Below are positions 50,104 to 59,743 of a stretch of DNA of 64,000 bases, in pieces. A program made the position numbers and the translations under genes. The stretch covers positions 129,419 through 193,418 of the forward strand of contig NZ_NPIH01000286.1 of NCBI RefSeq assembly GCF_012275575.1, read 5' to 3'. This DNA is from Paraburkholderia sp. SG-MS1. GTDB taxonomy: Bacteria; Pseudomonadota; Gammaproteobacteria; Burkholderiales; Burkholderiaceae. Numbering within the stretch: the first letter of the stretch is position 1; every line of letters starts with the position of its first letter. Under the pieces are notes generated by a model that did no database searches, was not told the origin of the DNA, and was given only the letters and a program-made list of their open reading frames with translations.

Positions 50104-51339
50104 TGATCGGACGGCTCCGGGAGCAATGGTGACATTCGGTTTGACGGCAGGCGCCGACGCGGCCCGCGACGTGCCGGGCTGCGCACCGGCAATGCGCTCG
50201 TGCAAGGTATCGATGCCTGTGCAACCGAGCAGAGTCATCGTGGTGACCATCTCCTCGCACAGCAGCGCAAGGACGTGATTGACGCCGGCCTCGCCGCGCG
50301 CGGCGAGCCCATAGAGCGGCGCGCGGCCGAGCAGTACGCCGCGCGCGCCGAGCGCGACGGCCTTGACGATGTCGGCGCCGCGTCGCACGCCGGAATCGAG
50401 CAGGATGTGCAGCGAATCGCCGAGCGCGTCGGCCACCGCCGGCAGCACTTCGATCGGTGCGTGCGCGCCTTCGAGCTGACGGCCCCCGTGGTTGGAAAGC
50501 ACGATGCCGTCGGCGCCGTGTTGGCGCGCAAGGCACGCGTCCTCGACGGACATGATGCCTTTGACGATGAGCGCTCCCTTCCAGTGCTTGCGCAGCCACG
50601 CCATGTCGCACCAGGCGAGCGAGAGATCCATCTGACGCGCGAGCGCCGCCGCCTGACGTTGCAGGTCCGGCGCTTCGCCGAGACTCTTCGCGAGGTTGAC
50701 GAGCTGCGGTGTGCCTTGGCGCGCCATCTGCAAGGCCCAGTGCGGATGACGCAGCAGATCAAGGATCAGTTGAGGCGTGATCGGCAGGGGCAGGCGGTAG
50801 TTGTTGTGGATGTCGTGATCGCGCTTGCCATGCACGGGCGTATCGACCGTGACGAGCAGCGCCGTGTAGCCCGCCTCGGACGCGCGCCGCATGATGCTCT
50901 CGGCGATGCGGCGGTCCTTCTGCACGTAGAGCTGCATCCACAGTTCGGCGTGCGGCGCGGCCTCGCGCACGTCTTCGAGTAGCGACGTCGAGGCGCTCGA
51001 CAGCGCAAACGGCACGCCGCGGGCCATTGCGGCGCGTGCGAGCAACTCGTCGGCTTTCGGCCAGAAGAGTCCGTTCAGTCCGGTCGGCCCGACGGTCATC
51101 GGCGCGGCTGCCGCATAACCGAAAAGCTGTGCGGCGGGCGAGACATGCGAGACGTCCACCATCGCGCGGGGCGTGAAATGCACGCCGGCGAACGCGGAGC
51201 GGTTGCGCGCCAGCGTGTGGCCGTCCTCGGCGCCGCCGTCGAGATAGTCGAAGGCGATCTTCGCCAGCCGCCGGCGTGCGGCTTGCCGATAGTCGGCGAC
51301 GTTGGCGAAGCCTCGCGTGGATGAATAGAGCAGACTCAT
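50101..51339 (-). CDS. FMN-dependent alpha-hydroxy-acid oxidase/dehydrogenase (lactate/mandelate type)
   Basis: A 412-residue flavoprotein of the LldD/MdlB/glycolate-oxidase family. Active-site residues are Tyr138 (QLYVQKDR), Lys260 (LIVKGIMS), His284 and Arg287 in the SNHGGRQ signature, followed by DSGVRRG. Mandelate-dehydrogenase-like blocks such as FDYLDGGAEDG support a catabolic 2-hydroxy-acid substrate. The about 30-residue Ala/Pro-rich C-terminal tail is longer than in LldD. It oxidises a 2-hydroxy acid to the 2-keto acid, passing electrons to O2 or the membrane. It is first of a minus-strand pair with the solute-binding protein gene upstream. Confidence 0.87.
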   Translation of the reverse strand: MSLLYSSTRGFANVADYRQAARRRLAKIAFDYLDGGAEDGHTLARNRSAFAGVHFTPRAMVDVSHVSPAAQLFGYAAAAPMTVGPTGLNGLFWPKADELLARAAMARGVPFALSSASTSLLEDVREAAPHAELWMQLYVQKDRRIAESIMRRASEAGYTALLVTVDTPVHGKRDHDIHNNYRLPLPITPQLILDLLRHPHWALQMARQGTPQLVNLAKSLGEAPDLQRQAAALARQMDLSLAWCDMAWLRKHWKGALIVKGIMSVEDACLARQHGADGIVLSNHGGRQLEGAHAPIEVLPAVADALGDSLHILLDSGVRRGADIVKAVALGARGVLLGRAPLYGLAARGEAGVNHVLALLCEEMVTTMTLLGCTGIDTLHERIAGAQPGTSRAASAPAVKPNVTIAPGAVRS

Positions 51340-51376
51340 GGCGCAATCAGGCGAAGACGGGCCAATTCAACGGCGC

Positions 51377-52468
51377 TCAACGCAATACCCACTCGTTAAA
51401 GCGTTCGATTGCGACGTCCTGATGCGCGGGCCAGTAGGCCGGGTCGATGCGCACGCCGCGGCGCAAGTTATCGGCATAGGTCGGCAGGTTCTTTGCACGC
51501 TTCGCGTCGATGAACTGGAATGCATCGGGATGCGTCGGGCCGACGGCGAGCGCGCTCGCGACTTCCGCCTGGCGTTTCGGGTCGGCACAGAAAGCGACGA
51601 ACTGGCGGCATGCATCGATGTTGTCGCCGCCCTTCAGGATGCCGAAGCCTTGCGGACCATAAATGTGGCCGCCCCAGGAAATGGCGAGCGGCGCGCCGGC
51701 GTCGATGGCGGGCAGCACGCGCGCGAGCCAGCTCGCGGCCATGGCCACCTCGCCTGAGCGCAGGATCTGCTCGCACTGTGCGCCGGTCGTCCACCAGATG
51801 TCGATGTTCGGCTTCACGCGATCGAGGCTCGCGAACGCCTTGTCGAGATCGCATGGATACACGCTGCCTGTGGGCGTGCCGGCTGCCATCAGTGCCTGTT
51901 CGATGGTGTCGAACGGAAACTTGCGCAGCGCGCGCCGGCCGGGGAAGTTCTTCACGTCCCACAGATCGGCCCACGACGAAGGCGCCTTGCCGCCCTTGAG
52001 CGCATCGTTGCGGTAGGTCATCACTGTCGAATAGACGTTGTGTCCGATCGCGCAGGTGTCGACGAACTGCGCGGGAATCTTCGCGACCGTGGCGTTGCCT
52101 TCGAGCTTGACCGGTTCCAGGTACGTCTTGCCGTTGCGCGACAACAGGTACACCGCCGGGAAGCTCAGTTCGGCCATGTCCCACGTCTTCGCCCCGGTAT
52201 CGACGATGCTCCTGATCTGCGCGGTCGGCTCCGCGCCCGAAGCCACACCCACGACCTCGATGCCGGTGGCTTGCTGGAACGGTTTGTAGAGCGTGCGGGT
52301 GTAGATGTCGGTATAGACGCCGCCGGAATCGCGGACCACGAGCCTGCGTGCAGCGGCTTTCGCCGACGTCCAGATGGCCGGCATCGCCAGCCCGGCTGCG
52401 CCGGCTACGCCAAGACGGATGAAGTCGCGGCGCGAAGCGGCGGACGGCTTGTTTCGTTCGTTTGCCAT
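51377..52468 (-). CDS. ABC transporter substrate-binding protein (polyamine/iron-type fold), Tat-exported
   Basis: A 363-residue periplasmic binding protein of the bacterial extracellular solute-binding family. The N-terminus has a twin-arginine signal (SRRDFIRLG) with a hydrophobic stretch ending near SAKAA. It is an obvious paralog of the protein at 55668, sharing the AEPTAQI, KAPSSWADLW and FPGRRALRK blocks and the same domain order. No membrane component or ATPase gene adjoins it. It may share the ATPase and fused permease at 56808-59718. The start at 52468 was chosen because the Tat signal starts there; the frame continues upstream without support. Confidence 0.85.
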   Translation of the reverse strand: MANERNKPSAASRRDFIRLGVAGAAGLAMPAIWTSAKAAARRLVVRDSGGVYTDIYTRTLYKPFQQATGIEVVGVASGAEPTAQIRSIVDTGAKTWDMAELSFPAVYLLSRNGKTYLEPVKLEGNATVAKIPAQFVDTCAIGHNVYSTVMTYRNDALKGGKAPSSWADLWDVKNFPGRRALRKFPFDTIEQALMAAGTPTGSVYPCDLDKAFASLDRVKPNIDIWWTTGAQCEQILRSGEVAMAASWLARVLPAIDAGAPLAISWGGHIYGPQGFGILKGGDNIDACRQFVAFCADPKRQAEVASALAVGPTHPDAFQFIDAKRAKNLPTYADNLRRGVRIDPAYWPAHQDVAIERFNEWVLR

Positions 52469-52649
52469 CGAAAACTCTTTCTGCGAGAAGTGAAACCGGC
52501 GCGTGCCGCACGGCAGTGCGCTGCGAGAAGGACGGGTGAGTGCACCTTCGACGCACGTCCGTGGGCCGCGCCTGGAAGGCTTCTCCCAATGTTCGGGCTG
52601 TGCGCGCATTGGGCCAAACGAAATAACAACACCAGGTGATTCAGAAAAC

Positions 52650-53588
52650 TCATGACGCTCCGCACAAAGGGCTCGACGTGTCGCCGATCGACTGCGCGTC
52701 ATACTGGCTCGCCTGTTGTAGCAGCCACAGGCGGAACTGTTCCAGCGGCTTGCTGTGGCTCAACTCGGTGGGATAGACGAGGTAGTACGCGGAATCGACC
52801 TTGGTGCTGGCTTCGAACGGCACGATGAGTCCGAGTTGCCCGAGCTGTCCGTTCACGAAGAACTTCGGCACGAGCGCGATGCCCAGTCCCGCTGCGGCCG
52901 CGTTGATTGCCATGGTATGCAGTTCATAGCGCACGCCGTGCATCGTGCTGGCGTCTTCGACACCGAGCCCCGCGAACCATTGCGTCCAGCCGTCAGGGCG
53001 CGTGGTGGAATGCAGAAGCGGATAGGCGAGCAGTTCGTGCGCTTGCCTGACCGGTTGATCGAGCAGGGAAGCCTTGCACACCGGCACCACTTCCTCGCCG
53101 AACAGATAATCGGCCGCCGTGCCGGGCCACGTCGGCTTGCCGTAGTGAATAGCCGCTTCGAAGTGCGAATCCGTAAACGAAAACGTCTCCGTGCGCACGC
53201 CCATGTTGACGCGCACGTCGGGCGTGCAGTCGTAGAAATCCTTGATGCGCGGAATCAGCCACTGCGACGCGAAGGTGGGCAGCACCGCGAGCTCCAGATA
53301 GCCGCCGCCGCTGCCGTGGGCAATGATGGACAACGTATCGCGGTCGAGCTGTTCGAGCGAGCGCCGCACCTGCGTGCCGTAGATGCGGCCGGCGCGCGTC
53401 AACACCACGCGCTGCCTGGCGCGAACGAACAGCCGCACACCGAGATTCGATTCGAGCGTCGCGATCTGGCGCGAGATCGCGCTCTCCGTGAGGAACAACT
53501 CTTTCGCCGCATGAGTGAAGCTCTCATGCCGCGCGGCCGCTTCGAAAGCCAGCAGCGCACCCATGTTGGGGATCTTGAATTTGCGCAT
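52650..53588 (-). CDS. LysR-family transcriptional regulator
   Basis: About 312 residues, with HTH at residues 5-55 (MGALLAFEAAARHESFTHAA, then TESAISRQIATLE) and an effector domain of GcvA type. ATG at 53588 gives the normal MRKFKIPNMGALL start; another at 53603 lies in frame. It is upstream of and co-oriented with the solute-binding-protein and oxidase genes (181 bases away) and divergent from the GlcD-like oxidase gene. It likely controls one or both sets. The divergent intergenic region of 566 bases is unusually long and AT-rich toward the oxidase gene. Confidence 0.86.
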   Translation of the reverse strand: MRKFKIPNMGALLAFEAAARHESFTHAAKELFLTESAISRQIATLESNLGVRLFVRARQRVVLTRAGRIYGTQVRRSLEQLDRDTLSIIAHGSGGGYLELAVLPTFASQWLIPRIKDFYDCTPDVRVNMGVRTETFSFTDSHFEAAIHYGKPTWPGTAADYLFGEEVVPVCKASLLDQPVRQAHELLAYPLLHSTTRPDGWTQWFAGLGVEDASTMHGVRYELHTMAINAAAAGLGIALVPKFFVNGQLGQLGLIVPFEASTKVDSAYYLVYPTELSHSKPLEQFRLWLLQQASQYDAQSIGDTSSPLCGAS

Positions 53589-54154
53589 GGTGATTCTGAA
53601 CATTCATTACGTGGCAATTTAATCGCGCTTTACGTGCAATACAACGATTCAAAATAATGTGGCCCACGCTGACGCGTTTGCGCAGGTGGCAGTGTGACGA
53701 AATATCACCACCTCGTGAATATTCCTGGTTTGACGTCGCGCCTGCGTTGACAGACAGTTGCGCGCATTCCGGTCAACCGTTGACTGACCGGATGCCATGC
53801 ACGGAGCAGAGGCACCAGAACGATTGTGCAGACCGTCCGTGCATCCGCAATCGCCACATGGCAGATAAGTAGGATCACGTAATGAAGAAGAGCTTCCTGA
53901 CGGTGGCCTCTGTGTCGTCACGCAAAGAGGAGACTGACAGGGCATGCGGAGCCCGACGCGAATGAGCAGGACGCCGACCTTCGCATGGCCGCATCAATCA
54001 ACCCATCTGATCGCCGTGCGGGCAAAATCATGGACACTCCAAGTTACTGATTATGCGAAACAAGTTGATAGGGAAAAAACAAACTGATCGCAATGCAATT
54101 GTTGTGATTTTATTCCAATTTTGACGCTCGTATGCTTTGTTCGAACGGGGACGC
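53589..54154. other. Intergenic region between LysR and GlcD-like genes, promoter-like, no gene
   Basis: No plausible coding sequence was found. The portion 54030-54125 is strongly AT-rich (ATCGCAATGCAATTGTTGTG and neighbouring A-runs) and probably contains the oxidase promoter and LysR boxes. The rest is GC-rich with small chance frames. A start-proximal GGGG precedes the oxidase ATG. Confidence 0.45.
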
Positions 54155-55618
54155 ATGCCCCGACTCATGGGGTCTGCCTTGACTGCTGAAACCGGATTGA
54201 TTGATCGTTTTCGAACTCTGCTAGGCGATGGCGCGGTCATTGTCGCCGCTGCGGAGATGGAAGGCTTCGTCGAAGATTTTCGCGGTCGTTATCGCGGCGC
54301 GGCGCTGTGTGTCGTCCATCCGTCGTCGACGGAACAGGTGGCGGCGGTGGTGCGCGAGTGTGCCGCCGAGGGCGTGCCAATGCTCGCGCAAGGCGGCAAC
54401 ACCAGCCTGTGCGGCGGCGCGGTTCCCGCTGCCGATGGGACACCGCCAGTCATCATCAGTCTTGCGCGCATGCGCCGCATCCGCCGCATCGATGCGGCCA
54501 ATGGGTCGATGGAAGTGGAAGCCGGCTGCGTGCTGCAAACCGTGCAGAACGCGGCGGCGGAAGTGGGGCGGCTCTATCCCGTGAGCCTGGGCGCCGAAGG
54601 GTCGTGTCAGATCGGTGGCACGCTCTCGACGAATGCGGGAGGCACCAGCGTGCTGCGCTACGGCAACACACGCGAGAACGTGCTGGGCCTCGAAGTGGTA
54701 ATGGCCGACGGCACTATCTGGAACGGCCTGCGTGCGCTGCGCAAGGACAACACCGGCATCGATCTCAAGCAATTGTTCATCGGCGCGGAAGGCACGCTCG
54801 GCATCGTCACCGCTGCGACGCTCAAGCTGCATCCGCTGCCGACTCACCACGCGCTGGCCTGGTTCGCGCCGACCGATCCACAAGCCGCGCAGCGCGTTCT
54901 CGGGCTGTTTCAGGCGAATTGCGGCACTCGCCTGACGGCATTCGAATTGATGAACGCGCGGCAATTGCAACTGGTGGTCGAACATGTGGCCAATCGCCGT
55001 CAGCCGCTCGAAGGCGCGCACGACTGGCACGTCCTTGTGGAACTCGCGGACACGCAAGGCGCGGCCGACATGGAAGCGGCCCTGCAGGCCACTCTGGAAC
55101 AGGCGGTGGGAGCCGGGCTCGTGGAGGACGCCATCGTCGCGAGCAGCGACCGGCAGCGCGCCGCGTTGTGGGACATCCGTCACAGCGTGACCGAAGCCAA
55201 CAAGAAGGCGGGCGTCGGCCTGACGACGGATTGCGCGGTGCCGGTGTCCGCTGTGCCAGTGTTCATCGAACAGGCCACGCAGGCTGTGCGCGCGCTCGAC
55301 CCGCAAATCGACGTCGTGATCGTCGGCCATATGGGTGACGGCAATATCCATTTCATTCCGATGTACCCGTTCGATGTGTGGCGTGCGCTTGCGGATGCGG
55401 CTGCGACAGGCGCCGCGATGCGCCGCAGCGTGAACGACGCGGCGCATGCGCTCGGCGGCACGTTCAGCGCGGAGCATGGCATCGGCCAGACCGGCTTGCC
55501 GCAGATGGCGCATTACAAGTCCGGCGCCGAACTGTCGATCATGCGCGCCGTGAAGGCGGCGCTCGATCCGCGCAATCTCATGAACCCGGGGCGTCTCATC
55601 CCCGATCCGCTCCATTGA
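54155..55618 (+). CDS. FAD-linked 2-hydroxy-acid oxidase, GlcD/D-2-hydroxyglutarate dehydrogenase family
   Basis: A 487-residue VAO-type flavoprotein. The FAD-binding domain shows GGNTSLCGGAVP and GTLSTNAGGTSVLRYGNTRENVLG. The C-terminal oxidase domain carries VIVGHMGDGNIHFIP with metal-binding His residues, and GTFSAEHGIGQ with the catalytic His near the end. It oxidises D-2-hydroxy acids such as D-lactate, glycolate or D-2-hydroxyglutarate. It leads an operon with a solute-binding protein, ATPase, permease and DapA-family lyase. Starts at 54155 and 54167 are both possible. Confidence 0.88.
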   Translation: MPRLMGSALTAETGLIDRFRTLLGDGAVIVAAAEMEGFVEDFRGRYRGAALCVVHPSSTEQVAAVVRECAAEGVPMLAQGGNTSLCGGAVPAADGTPPVIISLARMRRIRRIDAANGSMEVEAGCVLQTVQNAAAEVGRLYPVSLGAEGSCQIGGTLSTNAGGTSVLRYGNTRENVLGLEVVMADGTIWNGLRALRKDNTGIDLKQLFIGAEGTLGIVTAATLKLHPLPTHHALAWFAPTDPQAAQRVLGLFQANCGTRLTAFELMNARQLQLVVEHVANRRQPLEGAHDWHVLVELADTQGAADMEAALQATLEQAVGAGLVEDAIVASSDRQRAALWDIRHSVTEANKKAGVGLTTDCAVPVSAVPVFIEQATQAVRALDPQIDVVIVGHMGDGNIHFIPMYPFDVWRALADAAATGAAMRRSVNDAAHALGGTFSAEHGIGQTGLPQMAHYKSGAELSIMRAVKAALDPRNLMNPGRLIPDPLH

Positions 55619-55667
55619 GCCGCTTCGCCGGCCTACCGCGGCTATCCGCTTAACGCAGGAGACCACC

Positions 55668-56774
55668 ATGAAGCCGAAGTACAAGAACGACAGCGAGAAG
55701 ACGATCCTCAACCCCGCACGCCGCTCGGCGATCAAAGCCGTCGGCGCAGGCGTCGCGGCGACGGCCTTTCCGTTCATCTGGACGCCTGCGCGCGCGGCCA
55801 GCAAGCGCATCGTCGTGCGTGATGACGGCGGCATCTACACGAAGGCCTATGGCGCCGTGTACTACAAGCCGTTCTTCGAGCAGACCGGCATCGAAGTGGT
55901 GGGCGTGCAGGCCAATGCCGAGCCGACCGCGCAGATCAAGAGCATGGTGGAGTCGGGAGCCTATTCGTGGGACATGGCGAAGATCAGCCAGCCCGCCATC
56001 CTGCTGCTCACCTCGGGCGGCAAGGAGTATTTGGAAAAGCATAATCTCGAATCCGATCCGACCATCGCAAAGATTCCGAAGCAGTACATGTCGCCGTACG
56101 GAGTAGGCACCAACGTCTATTCGACGGTGCTCGCCTATCGCACCGATGCCTTCAAGGGCCGCAAAGCGCCCAGCTCGTGGGCGGACCTGTGGAACGTGAA
56201 GGACTTCCCTGGCCGCCGCGCGTTGCGCAAGTATCCGTTCGATACGCTCGAAGAATCGATGATGGCCGACGGCGCCACGACTGGTCAGGTGTACCCGATC
56301 AACTTCGACCGTGCGTTCGCGAGCCTCGACAAGATCTCGAAGCAGGTGGACGTATGGTGGAACACCGGCGCGCAGGTCGAGCAGATGCTGAACTCCGGCG
56401 AAGTCGCGATGGTCGCGACCTGGGCCTCGCGCGCGCAGTCGGCGATGGCGTCGGGCGCGCCGGTGGGCATCGTCTGGAATCAGAACATCTGGGGTTGCGA
56501 CAACTGGTCGATTCTCAAGGGCACGCCGAACGCCGCCGCCTGCCGCGAGTTCATCAAGTTCGCCAGCGATCCCAAGCGTCAGGCCGCGCTGGTCGAATAT
56601 TTCCCGGCCGGCCTCACGCAGCCGGAAGCCTTCAACTACGTGAAGCCGGAACAGGCCAGGAACTGCCCGACGTTCCCTGACAACATGAAGACCGGCGTGC
56701 AGATCAACGCGAAGTACTGGCAGGAGAATCAAAGCGCGGCGCTCGAGCGTTTCAACCGCTGGATTCTCACCTAA
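55668..56774 (+). CDS. ABC transporter substrate-binding protein (polyamine/iron-type fold), second copy
   Basis: A 368-residue binding protein. It has a twin-arginine-like signal (ARRSAIKAVGAG, around residues 17-30) ending in PARA-A. It is a paralog of the protein at 51377, sharing EPTAQIKS, KAPSSWADLWNVKDFPGRRALRK and VWWNTGAQ. Residue PEAFNYV near the C-terminus and ALERFNRWIL match the ends of spermidine/putrescine-like binding proteins. It lies directly before the ATPase and permease genes, so it is the cognate receptor of that transporter. Start preceded by GGAGACCACC. Confidence 0.9.
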   Translation: MKPKYKNDSEKTILNPARRSAIKAVGAGVAATAFPFIWTPARAASKRIVVRDDGGIYTKAYGAVYYKPFFEQTGIEVVGVQANAEPTAQIKSMVESGAYSWDMAKISQPAILLLTSGGKEYLEKHNLESDPTIAKIPKQYMSPYGVGTNVYSTVLAYRTDAFKGRKAPSSWADLWNVKDFPGRRALRKYPFDTLEESMMADGATTGQVYPINFDRAFASLDKISKQVDVWWNTGAQVEQMLNSGEVAMVATWASRAQSAMASGAPVGIVWNQNIWGCDNWSILKGTPNAAACREFIKFASDPKRQAALVEYFPAGLTQPEAFNYVKPEQARNCPTFPDNMKTGVQINAKYWQENQSAALERFNRWILT

Positions 56775-56807
56775 CGGTCGGCATTGTTCACCAAGGAAGT
56801 GACCCGT

Positions 56808-57908
56808 ATGGCTAGCATCAATCTCCAGATCTCCGGCCTCGGCAAGCGCTACGGCGATTTCGTCGCACTGGCGCCGACCGACCTCGACGTCAAGCAGGGC
56901 GAGTTCCTCACGCTGCTCGGGCCGAGCGGCTCGGGCAAGACTACGCTGCTCAGTCTGATCGCGGGGTTGGCGCAGGCCGACAGCGGTTCGATCCGCATCA
57001 ACGGCGTCGACGTCACCGACGGCGCGCCGTATGACCGCGACATCGGCATGGTGTTCCAGAACTACGCGCTGTTTCCGCACATGACGGTGGCCGACAATAT
57101 CGCGTTCCCGCTGCAGATGCGCAAGGTCGATGCGGCGAGCGTGAAGAAGCGCGTGGCCGAGGCATTGGAGATGGTGCACCTGCCGCATGTGGCGGGCCGC
57201 TATGCGCGCGAGCTCTCGGGTGGGCAGCAGCAGCGCATCGCGCTCGCGCGCTGCATGGTCTATCGGCCGTCGATCATTCTCATGGACGAACCGCTGGGCG
57301 CGCTCGACAAGAAGCTGCGCGACCACATGCAACTGGAGATCAAGCGCATTCACCGTGAGCTGGGTACGACGATCATTTACGTGACGCACGACCAGGAAGA
57401 GGCGATGACAATGTCGGATCGCATCTGCCTGATGAACGCGGGTTCGATTGCACAGCTCGGCACGCCCGCGGAGCTGTATTTCCGGCCGAAAAGCGTATTC
57501 GTCGCAGACTTCCTCGGCGAATCGAATCTGCTCGATGCGCGCGTCACGGAGCGCCAGGGCGACCAGGTGCGCGTCGCGATACAAGGTATGGACAAGGGTG
57601 CGGCCATGGTCTATGACCCGCAGGTGCAGTCGGGCAAGGACATCAAACTCATGCTGCGTCCGCAGAATCTGCGCGTGAATGCCCATGACGGCTCGGGCGC
57701 CGGCGTCGAATCGATGTCGGCGGAGCTGACCGACATCATGGTTACGGGCGGCATGACCCGGCTTTACATGCAGCGTCGGCAGCATGACGCGGATGCGTCG
57801 GCGCTGATCGCGTCGTTCCCGACCCAACGCCTCGGCGCGCAGTACGAGATCGGTCAGACGCTCACGCTGTCGTGGTCGCCCGCCGACGCCGTCGCAATTG
57901 CGGGGTAA
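56808..57908 (+). CDS. ABC transporter ATP-binding protein (PotA-like)
   Basis: A 366-residue ATPase with Walker A GPSGSGKT (38-45), signature LSGGQQQR, Walker B LMDEP and the H-loop VTHDQEEA. It also has a C-terminal TOBE domain (about 280-366), typical of CUT1/PotA/FbpC-type importers. It powers the fused permease encoded next. The start at 56808 is preceded by AAGGAAGTGACCCGT; eight more codons upstream lack support. It couples to the permease through a four-base gap. Substrate is inferred to be a carboxylate or polyamine used by the oxidases and lyase here. Confidence 0.91.
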   Translation: MASINLQISGLGKRYGDFVALAPTDLDVKQGEFLTLLGPSGSGKTTLLSLIAGLAQADSGSIRINGVDVTDGAPYDRDIGMVFQNYALFPHMTVADNIAFPLQMRKVDAASVKKRVAEALEMVHLPHVAGRYARELSGGQQQRIALARCMVYRPSIILMDEPLGALDKKLRDHMQLEIKRIHRELGTTIIYVTHDQEEAMTMSDRICLMNAGSIAQLGTPAELYFRPKSVFVADFLGESNLLDARVTERQGDQVRVAIQGMDKGAAMVYDPQVQSGKDIKLMLRPQNLRVNAHDGSGAGVESMSAELTDIMVTGGMTRLYMQRRQHDADASALIASFPTQRLGAQYEIGQTLTLSWSPADAVAIAG

Positions 57909-57912
57909 GCAC

Positions 57913-59718
57913 ATGAACCACTCCGCCATTGCCGCGCAGACCGAAGCCGGGCCGGCACGACCCGCGCGCAGCCGGCGCTCGCGCGAGAAGCTGCGCGTCG
58001 CCGCGATGGCCGCGCCCGTCGTCGTGCTGCTCGCCGTGTTCCTGATCTATCCGGTCGGGCAACTGCTGCTGCTGAGCATTCACAACCAGAGCGGCTTCAC
58101 GCTGGCTGAATACAAGCGGCTGTTCGCTTCGTCGGTCTATGTGGACGTGTTGTGGGTGACGCTCAAGGTGTCGCTGCTCACGACCTTCTTCTCGGTGCTG
58201 ATCGGCTATCCGGTGGCGTACCTGATTTCGACGCTCACACGCGAGCGCAAGAACCGGCTGCTGTACTGGGTATTGCTGTCGTTCTGGACCAGCTTTCTGG
58301 TTCGCACCTTCGCCTGGGTCGTGCTGCTCGGCCGCAACGGCGTTATCAATTGGGCGCTCGCGCATCTGGGCCTCGCCGACTCGCCGCTCGGGTTGCTCTA
58401 CAACCTGCCGGCGGTGATCATAGGGATGACGCACGCACTCATGCCGATCGCGATCATGACGATGCTCTCGGTGATGGAGAACATCGATCGCCGCCTGCCG
58501 AGCGCCGCGTCGACACTCGGCGCGCGACCGGGCACCGCGTTCTGGAAGGTGTATTTCCCGCTCTCGCTGCCGGGTGTATTCGCTTCGGCACTGATGGTGT
58601 TCGTGACCGCGATCGGCTTTTTCATCACGCCGACGCTGCTTGGCGGCCGCCACGAAACGATGATCACGCAGCTCATCATCGATCAGGTGTTGCAGGCGCT
58701 GAACTGGGGTTTCGCGGGTGCGATCTCGGTGCTGCTGCTGGCGGTGGTGCTGGTGGTCTTCGTCGTGTACGACCGCATGGTCGGCCTCTCGACGATGACG
58801 GGTGGCAGCAGCGCGGCGCGCGCTCCGAAACGCGGCGGCGGGCTGAGCCGCAAGTTCGGAGACGCGCTGCTCACGGTGCTCGGCAACGCCACTGATGCGC
58901 TCATCGGCCTGCTGCCGAAGCGCCGCAAGCGTGCGGGTGACGGTGCGAGCCGCACCTTGCGCACGGTCGTGCTGCTGATCATCGTGTTCCTGAGCGCGCC
59001 GGCGTTCCTGATGATTCCGCTGTCGTTCGATTCCGCGTCGGGCCTTGCATGGCCGCCGCATGGCGTATCGCTGCAGTGGTACCAGCAGGTGATCGACTCG
59101 CCGCTGTGGATGCAGGCCGCGACGCGTTCGCTCGTCGTTGGCGTCGGCACGGGCGTGTTGGCCATGGCCGTCGGCACGCCGGTCGCGTTTCTTCTGGTGC
59201 GGGGCGGATTGCGCTGGAACGCGACGATGCTCGCGTTCGTGCTCGCGCCGATTGTGGTCCCGCGCATGATTCTCGCCGTGGGCATCTTCTACTTCTTCGC
59301 GAAGATCGGACTGGTGGGCTCGTCGCTCGGGCTGGTGCTGGCGCATACCGTGGTGGCGGTGCCGTATGTGGTGATCACCATGATGGCGGTGCTGCGCAAT
59401 TACGACACGCGTCTGGACCTGGCCGCGCAAAGCATGGGCGCGGGGCCGTTCACGACCCTGCGGCGCGTCACGTTCCCGATTCTCAGTGCGGGGATGCTGT
59501 CTTCGTTTCTGTTTGCGTTCGCGACTTCGTTCGACGAACTGACGATTGCGCTGTTTTCGTCGGGCGGTCTCAGCACCACGCTGCCCAAGCAGTTTTGGGA
59601 CGAAACGACGATGCAGATCTCGCCGGTTATCGCGGCGGTATCCACCTGCCTGTTCGTCTTCATTTCGATCCTGATCTCGGTCGCCGATCGCCTACGGCGC
59701 CGGGGAACGGCCTCCTGA
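57913..59718 (+). CDS. Fused two-domain ABC permease (PotB-PotC type)
   Basis: A single 601-residue polypeptide holding two BPD_transp_1 domains: residues about 30-290 (PotB-like; SAASTLGARPGTAFWKVYFPLSLPG contains the EAA loop) and about 345-590 (PotC-like; LAAQSMGAGPFTTLRRVTFP EAA loop). A hydrophilic linker of some 40 residues lies between them. Each half has about six helices. The fusion replaces the usual heterodimer. It follows the ATPase gene closely. The ATG at 57913 was chosen; the frame begins five codons earlier. It should translocate the ligand of the binding protein at 55668 and perhaps that of 51377. Confidence 0.89.
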   Translation: MNHSAIAAQTEAGPARPARSRRSREKLRVAAMAAPVVVLLAVFLIYPVGQLLLLSIHNQSGFTLAEYKRLFASSVYVDVLWVTLKVSLLTTFFSVLIGYPVAYLISTLTRERKNRLLYWVLLSFWTSFLVRTFAWVVLLGRNGVINWALAHLGLADSPLGLLYNLPAVIIGMTHALMPIAIMTMLSVMENIDRRLPSAASTLGARPGTAFWKVYFPLSLPGVFASALMVFVTAIGFFITPTLLGGRHETMITQLIIDQVLQALNWGFAGAISVLLLAVVLVVFVVYDRMVGLSTMTGGSSAARAPKRGGGLSRKFGDALLTVLGNATDALIGLLPKRRKRAGDGASRTLRTVVLLIIVFLSAPAFLMIPLSFDSASGLAWPPHGVSLQWYQQVIDSPLWMQAATRSLVVGVGTGVLAMAVGTPVAFLLVRGGLRWNATMLAFVLAPIVVPRMILAVGIFYFFAKIGLVGSSLGLVLAHTVVAVPYVVITMMAVLRNYDTRLDLAAQSMGAGPFTTLRRVTFPILSAGMLSSFLFAFATSFDELTIALFSSGGLSTTLPKQFWDETTMQISPVIAAVSTCLFVFISILISVADRLRRRGTAS

Positions 59719-59743
59719 GCCTTTCAAACAAAGAGAAATCCGT

